A DNA stretch of 64,000 bases from Acinetobacter vivianii. Its GTDB lineage: Bacteria; Pseudomonadota; Gammaproteobacteria; Pseudomonadales; Moraxellaceae. Location of the stretch: assembly GCF_014635885.1 (NCBI RefSeq), contig NZ_BMDR01000004.1, forward strand, positions 310,001 through 374,000, in the 5' to 3' direction. Positions 43,334-50,604 of the stretch are shown piece by piece. Numbering within the stretch: position 1 is the stretch's first letter; every line of letters begins with the position of its first letter. The position numbers and the translations under genes were made by a program. A model generated the notes under the pieces. It ran no database searches. It had not been told where the DNA came from and worked only from the letters and a program-made list of their open reading frames with translations.

Positions 43334-43627
43334 CTAGCGTGACTGACAGGCTTGAGCAGCACGAAGCATTTGCTCAGTAAAGTCCCGTGGTAGATCGAGT
43401 TGGCTTACATTCTGTTGCCCAAGCTTTTCCATCACATCAGATGAATAATGTGCTTCCAACTTGTCATAGACACAGGAACAGGTGGAACGATCTGTACCAC
43501 CAGATTGACAGCCAGCATTAAAGTCACGTTTGGATTTGCTTTCACAGCCCGCGATAGAGACAGCAGCCAGCAACATGAGACCCGTAAAGGGTAGATGATA
43601 AAAAAGAGACATGATGATTCTCGTCAT
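43334..43627 (-). CDS. predicted lipoprotein of 97 residues
   Basis: A small lipoprotein with signal FTGLMLLAAVSIAGCESKSK, lipobox SIAGC. The mature part has four cysteines (GCQSGGTDRSTCSCVYDKL and AAQACQSR), which may form two disulphides or bind a metal. It lies 9 bp upstream of the 49-residue gene. The start at 43627 lacks a good ribosome binding site; ATG at 43612 is an alternative. No family is recognised. Confidence 0.68.
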   Translation of the reverse strand: MTRIIMSLFYHLPFTGLMLLAAVSIAGCESKSKRDFNAGCQSGGTDRSTCSCVYDKLEAHYSSDVMEKLGQQNVSQLDLPRDFTEQMLRAAQACQSR

Positions 43628-43683
43628 TAAAGAGGATGATCGATGCCTGACATTAAAATAGGTATAACTACGGATTGACTGGT

Positions 43684-43824
43684 TTACTGCGGTGGTTGTT
43701 TATTCCAGCCCGCTAATGCCATCAATATATAGAACAAAATCACTAAGGCCACAAAACCCAGAAAAGCAGGGCCAAGCCAGATCACAACACCAATAATTAA
43801 AATCAGACGTGCAAAAATCTTCAC
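43684..43824 (-). CDS. 46-residue hydrophobic protein
   Basis: A short frame starting GTG: KIFARLILIIGVVIWLGPAF and then LGFVALVILFYILMALAGWN. Two membrane segments or a hairpin are likely. Its GTG overlaps the TGA of an upstream 28-codon frame (MAVSFLAFSFIPISSRLFKS, start at 43909). It may be translated by coupling, or the two could be one gene with a frameshift. Confidence 0.5.
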   Translation of the reverse strand: MKIFARLILIIGVVIWLGPAFLGFVALVILFYILMALAGWNKQPPQ

Positions 43825-43925
43825 AGCCGAAGCAAAGGAATGCTATTCGACTTGAATAGACGAGATGAGATTGGAATAAAGCTAAACGCTAAAAAAGAAA
43901 CAGCCATGATTGACTCCTGTATGTA

Positions 43926-44171
43926 TTGGGAGTTCTACCGCATCACTGTCAAATAATGGTGGCAGAACGAAAAGGGGTTGACAGACTGGACATACAGAAC
44001 CAGCACGCGCGGACGCGTCCCCCTCCCGTTCTACCGCAAAGGGGGACGAGAAGGTTTTTACGCATACGGAGAATACTCAGAAGAATAAACCCTGATGCGC
44101 TGTATGAAACGGTCTGTCAAAACCGACTGACCATGAGGGTCAGCAAGCTCATCATAATCATAACGATTTAA
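43926..44171. other. GC-rich segment with hairpins, possible RNA or origin
   Basis: The stretch includes CGTCCCCCT (44016-44024) and AGGGGGACG (44040-44048), a 9-bp stem with a 15-nt loop, and CTGACC-ATGAG-GGTCAG near 44121-44137. It is GC-rich in an AT-rich element, and its one reading frame (81 codons) is arginine- and proline-rich and looks non-coding. A structured RNA or replication origin is possible. Confidence 0.4.
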
Positions 44172-44343
44172 CAGGTCAATTCGATTTGTCCTGATGTTTT
44201 GTACAACTCAGTAAAAAATGAACAAGCATACGATTCCAAATTATTTCAAATACATATTACTGAAATGAAGTAACACCAAGCACTGACTTTACGGTCTTTG
44301 CAACGGTGTTTTAAACAGTCATTTCAAACATTGGAGAAACACC

Positions 44344-44577
44344 ATGTCGTATCTGGATAACGAGGAAGAAATTTATAACCCACGCTTTCGTGAAGCCCTG
44401 CCTTTGCAACTGAGCCTTGCCAGTGCACCCACAACTCTGGCAGTGCTAGGCATGAGCTTAGCCAAGTCGATGGGATTCTCACCGCTGATTGGTGGAGTTG
44501 CCGGTGCTGCTTTGGGTGGTGTGATTTTAGTGCTGGCAGATCAAACCCGATCCAACATCAGCACAGCTAAATATTGA
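44344..44577 (+). CDS. glycine-zipper membrane protein, 77 residues
   Basis: A small membrane protein with one or two helices: PTTLAVLGMSLAKSMGFSPL followed by IGGVAGAALGGVILVLAD, a glycine zipper. GGAG lies 8 nt before the ATG. The helix pair is very similar to that of the zinc-ribbon protein at 19246 but without cysteines. It lies 36 bp upstream of the DUF932 gene and is probably co-transcribed with it. The function is unknown; such hairpins can form pores or anchors. Confidence 0.72.
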   Translation: MSYLDNEEEIYNPRFREALPLQLSLASAPTTLAVLGMSLAKSMGFSPLIGGVAGAALGGVILVLADQTRSNISTAKY

Positions 44578-44613
44578 GTAAGCAATTAACAACAGCATTA
44601 AAGGACATATCTT

Positions 44614-45663
44614 ATGGCACATTTAGTTGAAACAATGGCATTCACAGGACAAACCCCTTGGCATGGTTTAGGCAATCAACTGACACCAAACCAACCTTTA
44701 AAGGTGTGGGCACAGCAGGCAGGCATGGACTGGCAGATTGAAAGTTCAGATGTCAGTTATATGGCTCAGAACCATCGAGGGCAGAGCATCATTATGCCTT
44801 TTGAAGAACAGCGCGTTTTATACCGTTCCGATACCCATGCACCATTATCCGTAGTCAGTCAGCGCTTTCAGGAAGTACAGCCGACGGAAATTCTGGAGTT
44901 CTATCGAGACCTCACAGAACAATCAGGTTTTGAACTTGAAACCGCAGGGGTACTGAAAGGTGGTAAGAAATTCTGGGCATTGGCTAAAACAGGACAGACA
45001 TCAGCACTCAAGGGTAAGGATGTTAGTAATGGCTATATTTTATTGGCAACTGCCTGCGATGGAACCTTGGCAACCACCGCACAGTTCACCAGCATTCGAG
45101 TGGTGTGCAATAACACCTTAGCTATTGCTTTACGTGGTCAGCAAGGGAGTGCAGGCGTAGTCAAAGTACCTCACAGCACTCGATTCGATGCTGAGAAAGT
45201 CAAACAACAACTTGGTATCTCAGTTCGTGCATGGGATGAACACATGTATGAAATGAAACAACTGAGTCAGCGTAAGGTGACTCAACAAGAAGCGGCGGCC
45301 TACTTTGATTCAGTATTTAACAATACCAATCTCAGCGTGGCAGAACAGGATGAAAGCATTATTCAGTTCTACCGAAATGCTGCGATGCCCAAGCAAACTC
45401 AGCCATCCAGATCAGACAATAAAACTGAACCGAATGGACGAGCCATGTCTAAAGTGATGACCATGTTTAACGGACATGGACGAGGGGCAGAACTCAGTTC
45501 AGCCAAAGATACAGCCTATGGTTTGCTTTGCTCAATCACCGAGTTCTGTGATCATGAACGCCGAGCAATGAGCACGGATCACCGACTCGATTCTGCTTGG
45601 TTCGGTGCAGGTGCAGGCTTAAAGCAACGTGGACTGGGACAAGCTTTACGCATGTTGGCTTAA
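44614..45663 (+). CDS. DUF932 domain protein
   Basis: A 349-residue protein of the DUF932/phage-plasmid-like family, beginning MAHLVETMAFTGQTPWHGLG, the typical family start. It also has PLSVVSQRFQEVQP, FWALAKTGQTSALKGKD and TSIRVVCNNTLAIAL. Proteins of this family are common on plasmids and integrative elements, and their activity is not established. AAGGAC precedes the ATG. It is the last gene of the rightward pair and ends before a strong terminator. Length is normal for the family. Confidence 0.92.
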   Translation: MAHLVETMAFTGQTPWHGLGNQLTPNQPLKVWAQQAGMDWQIESSDVSYMAQNHRGQSIIMPFEEQRVLYRSDTHAPLSVVSQRFQEVQPTEILEFYRDLTEQSGFELETAGVLKGGKKFWALAKTGQTSALKGKDVSNGYILLATACDGTLATTAQFTSIRVVCNNTLAIALRGQQGSAGVVKVPHSTRFDAEKVKQQLGISVRAWDEHMYEMKQLSQRKVTQQEAAAYFDSVFNNTNLSVAEQDESIIQFYRNAAMPKQTQPSRSDNKTEPNGRAMSKVMTMFNGHGRGAELSSAKDTAYGLLCSITEFCDHERRAMSTDHRLDSAWFGAGAGLKQRGLGQALRMLA

Positions 45664-45750
45664 TTTCAAAGCATCTATTGATTAGCCTAAGCTGACTCAT
45701 CGCAATACTGAAACGCTTAACCTAACAAATGACTTAACTATTTTATTCAA

Positions 45751-45780
45751 AAGCTGTGTCTACGGACACGGCTTTTTTTA
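45751..45780 (+). terminator. rho-independent terminator after the DUF932 gene
   Basis: AAGCTGTGTC and GACACGGCTT form a 10-bp stem (one G-U) with a TACG loop, followed by TTTTT. It ends the rightward transcript, before the convergent restriction operon. Confidence 0.88.
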
Positions 45781-45864
45781 TGCCCAAAATTCAACAAATG
45801 ATTTAATTTATCGAAGTACTTAATTGTATAAAAAGTTTGGATTTCATAAAATATTATAAAAAAG

Positions 45865-46968
45865 TTATGTTATCGATTTTATTTCACAATACCAAGCACT
45901 CAAACGAGTTGGTTCTTGTAAAGCAGCAGCCAGTGTTTGGTGTATTTCGTAGTGCGGTTGACTGACTGATAGATCTTCCTGCCAATCTTGAATGTATGAC
46001 AAAATCTCGTCTTGGGTATGACCACTACCCGTTTTTTGAATTCGACGTTGTTCTCTACGAATCAAAATATCTTTATGTTTGGCATATTCAGCTTTAAATT
46101 CACATGTCCAGCGTTTGGACAGATTGAGTAATGCATCAAGTGTGATAGCTTTTGGTTTGTCTACAAGGGGAGTAGCAGAACATTTCACTGAGAGTTGATG
46201 TAATACATATTTCGGGCGTAAAATTCTGTTGCCTGGACGCAGATATGGGTGAAACCAATTATCAAAGCTGCCCGCAGAATGTACGGGCTTATCCGCCTTA
46301 TTAGGAGCCTCATTGCATATACTGCATATCAATAGTAGGTTATTCGCGCATACGCTAAGTATTGGGAAGGTAGCCTTGTTGATCCAGTGATCAACATGTG
46401 GGGTGTCACCAAGTGGACCTCCACACAGTACACAAATTTCACGGGCATGAGCATTTTGATTTAGTCTGTGTATGTTGCGAAAAACTTTTACAAAGTGAGC
46501 ATAATCTACACCATCTGCAGCTGTAGGAGTACCGTCGGGTAAATAGGGTAAGCCACTACGAAAAGCTTTTTCATAAAATGCATCCATGAGAACTTTAAAG
46601 GCATCCCAATTTGACTTGGTTGCAATTGGGCAATTTACTATCAAGACATCCTGTGTGGTCTGAAATAGAGCAGGAATATTTGAGACCGCCCGAATCCAAT
46701 TGGCTAGGGCTTGCTTTTCTGAGAGTGGCATAGACGCTACAATTTCTGCACGACTCAATAATGATTTCTTATCATGAACGCGTTGAAGAAATTTCCATAA
46801 CCAATCCGCCTCAATATTGCTGGCTAGAATAGGAGGCTGCAAACTTTGCTGATTGATGTGGGTTGCTATGGTTGTAGGATTACATAACCATAATGCAAAA
46901 CGTTGAATCAAGTGCTGGCAGGCAACCAACGCTGGAGAACATGTAACGTTATTTATGGGTTTTAGCAT
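45865..46968 (-). CDS. HNH nuclease, PtuB-like partner of the ATPase
   Basis: A 367-residue protein with a central HNH nuclease motif at about residues 175-235: CVLCGGPLGDTPHVDHWINK with a CxxC pair and the DH dyad, then NNLLLICSICNEAPNKADK. The second CxxC completes the zinc site. The N-terminal ~170 residues are helical. This arrangement matches the HNH subunit (PtuB) of Septu defence systems. I chose the ATG at 46968, which overlaps the ATPase stop by 20 bp; an in-frame alternative start at 47037 would overlap it by 89 bp. The overlap implies coupled expression with the ATPase. It would be the effector that cuts DNA or RNA when the ATPase signals infection. The Septu identification is inferred from architecture and order. 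Confidence 0.82.
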   Translation of the reverse strand: MLKPINNVTCSPALVACQHLIQRFALWLCNPTTIATHINQQSLQPPILASNIEADWLWKFLQRVHDKKSLLSRAEIVASMPLSEKQALANWIRAVSNIPALFQTTQDVLIVNCPIATKSNWDAFKVLMDAFYEKAFRSGLPYLPDGTPTAADGVDYAHFVKVFRNIHRLNQNAHAREICVLCGGPLGDTPHVDHWINKATFPILSVCANNLLLICSICNEAPNKADKPVHSAGSFDNWFHPYLRPGNRILRPKYVLHQLSVKCSATPLVDKPKAITLDALLNLSKRWTCEFKAEYAKHKDILIRREQRRIQKTGSGHTQDEILSYIQDWQEDLSVSQPHYEIHQTLAAALQEPTRLSAWYCEIKSIT

Positions 46969-48724
46969 CGCGATCTCGCCAAATATTGAGCAGAGTCCGT
47001 AATTCACTACGATAAAAACCAGATCCCATTCGGGCAATTAGTTTCTCAAGATCATTGATTTCTGCTGGTGAGCCAGTTGCTTGAAGTAGTTTACCCTCGA
47101 TAAATTCTTGGGCGCGTTTGCCAATGCTATCATCAGCACCAAAAACTGTCATCATTAATGCGCTTGGATCGGTAGCAAACGTTGGCTCATCTACACTGCG
47201 TACGGTAGAGCCATCTAAATTTTTTTGTACCATCACAATTTCGTTGTTGAAGACATCAGAGAGCACAATGGCTGAGTGTGTTGAGATCAGTATATCATTG
47301 TTTGTATGGCCAATTGCATCATCGATAATATCTACGATTTCGCGCTTCCACTTGTCGTTGAAATGTGTTTCTGGTTCATCTAGTAATAGTAAAGCATCTT
47401 GTTGGCCTTGTAGCAAATGAAATAGCGCCATACGCCCCAGCACCATTTGTTCGCCATCTGAAAGTTCTTCATAGCGTAATACACCGATGTCATCTGAACT
47501 GATCTCATCGTTTTGATTTGGTGACACTGTGCGTCGTAGCCGTAAAAGTACATCGTCAAAAAGTCCCTTTTGACTAAGCTCTAGAAGGCTAGTAAATAGG
47601 TCAAAACTGCTTGCCTCCTCGGAGCCTCCTAGTAAAGTCAACAGAGCTTCACCTTGTGTGTGGCAGGATTGTAGTTCACTTTGTACAGCTGACATGAAAC
47701 TCAAGCCTTGTGTATCAAATGAGCTTTTTAGATCAAACCACAGTATTCTACGTTGTTCGATGGGGTGGGGTTCAGAGATTACTTCACTCGCGCATAGTAA
47801 CCAATCGTGAGCAGTTTTGCAGATTTGTTGATCCCATTGACTAGCTTGCAAACGTGTGCGGAATGCAACTGAAACTAAATGATGCCAGCCGCCTCGTTCC
47901 AGTAACTTTTGTAGAGGATTTTGATTATTGTCATATTCAGGTGAGTCTACTGTTTTAATGAAGACTTGAGGCAGAGTTACAGCCAATAGGGCGCATTTCA
48001 ATAGTTTGCCATCAATTAGAATTAAGCGGCGGGACTGATCTGTCTCAGCATAGTTTGCATTTAGGATTTGTTGAATCGTGTTGTTACTATTCTGACGAGC
48101 TACTTGTAAGGCATTTTCCAAATCTACTGTCCAGCCAGCAGGACGTTCGTCGCTTTGGACATTATCCTTGCCGTCTAGTAAATTTTCCGCGTGCTGATTA
48201 CGGTTCCAGATTGAACGCCAAGGTCTTAAATCGCCAGTTGTGTATGCTAGTACTGTTGATGGTAAAGCAATTTGTGGTGGAGAGCTGTCACGCAATGGCC
48301 AACTGCCTGGGGCAATCAGTGATGTAAATCCTGGTATCATAGGTTTTCCTGTGATGTCCAGGTGTTTGATGCAGTTATCGAAGACATCTCGATCGTCTTT
48401 GTCATCAAAGAAAAAACGCTCATGCAGCCATAGGCTGGCTTGTTGCCGATTGCCGGGGCAATGTAGCAGTAGCGTACGGTGGTTAGGTGAACCGCGCAGA
48501 CCAAGTTCATACACCAAGCTGACAGGGAATGCTGGTACACGTAGGTCACCCAATGCTAAAAATACTTCGGCAACTGCGCGCAGAAGGTTGGATTTTCCGC
48601 TGCCATTCACACCGACGACAAAACGAATTGCACATTCACGTGCTAATGGTGAGCCACTGGCGAAGCACACCTTGATATCGGAGATAGGTGGATAATTCTG
48701 TAATTGAAGGTAACGAAGACGCAT
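46949..48724 (-). CDS. AAA/ABC-type ATPase, PtuA-like
   Basis: A 591-residue ATPase of the RecF/SMC-like AAA group. Walker A is VVGVNGSGKSNLL (residues 37-48). A signature-like ELSDGEQMVLGR comes before Walker B ALLLLDEPETHF near residue 445, and the H-loop region is ILISTHSAIVLSD near 485. No Toprim nuclease domain follows, unlike OLD proteins; the C-terminus has ADDSIGKRAQEFIEG. This fits the PtuA ATPase of Septu better than an OLD protein. The start overlaps the hsdS stop by one base (TAATG) and the next gene encodes an HNH nuclease. It is thus locked into the type I restriction operon. The simplest idea is a back-up nuclease that responds to phage that evade restriction. Confidence 0.85.
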   Translation of the reverse strand: MRLRYLQLQNYPPISDIKVCFASGSPLARECAIRFVVGVNGSGKSNLLRAVAEVFLALGDLRVPAFPVSLVYELGLRGSPNHRTLLLHCPGNRQQASLWLHERFFFDDKDDRDVFDNCIKHLDITGKPMIPGFTSLIAPGSWPLRDSSPPQIALPSTVLAYTTGDLRPWRSIWNRNQHAENLLDGKDNVQSDERPAGWTVDLENALQVARQNSNNTIQQILNANYAETDQSRRLILIDGKLLKCALLAVTLPQVFIKTVDSPEYDNNQNPLQKLLERGGWHHLVSVAFRTRLQASQWDQQICKTAHDWLLCASEVISEPHPIEQRRILWFDLKSSFDTQGLSFMSAVQSELQSCHTQGEALLTLLGGSEEASSFDLFTSLLELSQKGLFDDVLLRLRRTVSPNQNDEISSDDIGVLRYEELSDGEQMVLGRMALFHLLQGQQDALLLLDEPETHFNDKWKREIVDIIDDAIGHTNNDILISTHSAIVLSDVFNNEIVMVQKNLDGSTVRSVDEPTFATDPSALMMTVFGADDSIGKRAQEFIEGKLLQATGSPAEINDLEKLIARMGSGFYRSELRTLLNIWRDRDAKTHK

Positions 48725-50604
48725 TAGATGACCTCCAGATCAATTTGCTGCCCGTCTATATTTAATTCACTGCTAAGATCATCTTTGAGCTTTTCAAGTG
48801 AAGCATAGTGTTTGCCCTGATCTACTAAATGGGTGAAATCATCTCCATTTTCGTCTTCGATTGAGATCACTTGGAACATCCCGCTTGCACCAGCATTTTC
48901 AGAAGTTTCGAAATCCAAGTGGACTTGAAAGTAGTAACTTCGTTGTTCAACACTAGACGACATTGCTTTGCGTAATGTCTGTATATCGACCAAGCGTGTG
49001 AACTCGTTTGTACGCAAGGGGCGAAAGGCCTTGAGGTAGTCGTATTCACCATTTTCCAAATCTTGTTTGGGTAATGTAATTTTGGCGATCAGGCCTAAGG
49101 CGGATAATTGGCTCAAAGAACGGCGAATACGATTGCCATGGGATTGACCAAAGACTTGCAATTGCTCCATCACGGTCGCATCGTTACAAAAGTGGGCAAA
49201 AACTTCTGGGTCCTCTACGACCAATGGCTGGCCTTTTTGTTGGCAGTATTCGTTGAAGGCTATCAGGAGCTGACGCTGGAATTCACTGAGCTCAGCAAGT
49301 AACCACTGCCGGCTAGGTAGCACAGAAAGATCAGTAGACTCAATGGTATTGACTTTGGAGGTATTTGTCAGAATAACCTTTGGTCCATATTCTCGAATCA
49401 AAGCATCACGGATTCTGCTCGCCTTAATAATTTCGCTCGTGTGCACTTTACGCCATTGCTTGGTCAATTCTCCCAGTAGAGCTTGCTGGTTAATAATCTC
49501 TTGCAATTCTGAATACATCTCGATTTTGCCTAACATCTGTGTCCGCAGTGCTTCAATTTCACGTACCAATTTTGCGAACTTATTTTGCAATGACAGAGGT
49601 GGCAGTGGAACAGTGATTCGTCCTAAGTCTGTTGGGCTGACATTTGCCATACTAACGGCCTGCTTAGCAGAATTGAGAAGACGATATTTTCCATAAGCAC
49701 TGTTTAATGTGGCCCATAAAAACTCAGGCAACATTTCAGACTTTAAGCGAAGGCGTACGAGATAAGATGCAAAGCTAAATGTGCCCTTAACGGGACGCCA
49801 GATCGCGCATTTACCAACTAATTCCTTTGAGTTCGTCCGATTAAACAGTAGATCGCCATCACACAACACGGTAGATTCGATGTCTTTTTTCGACAGATAG
49901 GCGTATTTCAGATCTGTTAAATCTAACCAACCGCTAGTTGTTATAGAGTTCATTCGTAATACAGCATGCGTTCCAGTCTCTGCCATGGCTTCAGATAAAC
50001 CATATTGTGAGTCCGCTACGTAGTCACTAATGCGAACAGGATTAATCAAGCCATCAGCGGTGAACCAATCGCTAAAGTGTTCCCAATAAGCAGTTCGAAC
50101 TATGTGGTCCATTTGATCATTGATGGAGTTCTTTGCCTTAGTGACTGCTTCAACTTGCCTCAATACATCAACGATGCGCTGTTGTTCTGGGAGTGTGGGA
50201 AGTGGAACCTGTACAAGTGAGAGTTCTTTTCGATTTAAACCAGGAACAGCAACAGAGATGGATAGCCTAGAAAGATCAATTGAATGAAGATAGGCAGCTA
50301 AGTACTCGATATTAATCGATTCATTTAGTTGATCGAGATAATAGGCTGTATCGATGCACCAAAAGGGCCCCTGTGTAAGAAAAATTGAACCAACAGAGCC
50401 TTTTCTACCGATAACAATACTTTTTTCAGAGTGCAACGGTTTATCGTGAGAACCTACAACGCCACCCGAACCATAAACAGGCACTACACCACCAACTGCT
50501 CGAGATGCAGAAGGTAAGGCGCTACCATATTTAATTTCAGCTAGCGCACCTAGTGGAATAGTACGCCAAGTTGAGTCTAAAGGTGGCAATACAAAACGCG
50601 TCAT
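48724..50604 (-). CDS. hsdS: HsdS specificity subunit with long C-terminal extension
   Basis: A 626-residue type I specificity protein, much longer than the usual 400-450. Two target-recognition domains are visible: residues about 10-180 (EIKYGSALPS, KGSVGSIFLTQGPFW, VQVPLPTLPEQQRIVDVLRQ) and about 200-385 (YVADSQYGLSEAM, LRMNSITTSGWLDL, ITVPLPPLSLQNKFAKLVRE). The C-terminal 240 residues begin LLGELTKQWRKVH and include a likely winged-helix part (GNRIRRSLSQLSALGLIAKI). This extension is not part of standard HsdS and may be a fused regulatory or DNA-binding domain. It overlaps hsdM by 4 bp (ATGA) and the ATPase by 1 bp. It determines which DNA sequence is methylated or cut. Confidence 0.9.
   Translation of the reverse strand: MTRFVLPPLDSTWRTIPLGALAEIKYGSALPSASRAVGGVVPVYGSGGVVGSHDKPLHSEKSIVIGRKGSVGSIFLTQGPFWCIDTAYYLDQLNESINIEYLAAYLHSIDLSRLSISVAVPGLNRKELSLVQVPLPTLPEQQRIVDVLRQVEAVTKAKNSINDQMDHIVRTAYWEHFSDWFTADGLINPVRISDYVADSQYGLSEAMAETGTHAVLRMNSITTSGWLDLTDLKYAYLSKKDIESTVLCDGDLLFNRTNSKELVGKCAIWRPVKGTFSFASYLVRLRLKSEMLPEFLWATLNSAYGKYRLLNSAKQAVSMANVSPTDLGRITVPLPPLSLQNKFAKLVREIEALRTQMLGKIEMYSELQEIINQQALLGELTKQWRKVHTSEIIKASRIRDALIREYGPKVILTNTSKVNTIESTDLSVLPSRQWLLAELSEFQRQLLIAFNEYCQQKGQPLVVEDPEVFAHFCNDATVMEQLQVFGQSHGNRIRRSLSQLSALGLIAKITLPKQDLENGEYDYLKAFRPLRTNEFTRLVDIQTLRKAMSSSVEQRSYYFQVHLDFETSENAGASGMFQVISIEDENGDDFTHLVDQGKHYASLEKLKDDLSSELNIDGQQIDLEVI

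Noticed and set aside
43926-44171. Plus-strand frame of 81 codons
   Set aside because: Arg/Pro-rich with no ribosome binding site, and it covers the GC-rich hairpins; more likely non-coding or RNA.
46949-48724. OLD-family nuclease (Gabija GajA type)
   Set aside because: No Toprim domain after the ATPase core, and the partner is an HNH protein rather than a UvrD-like helicase.
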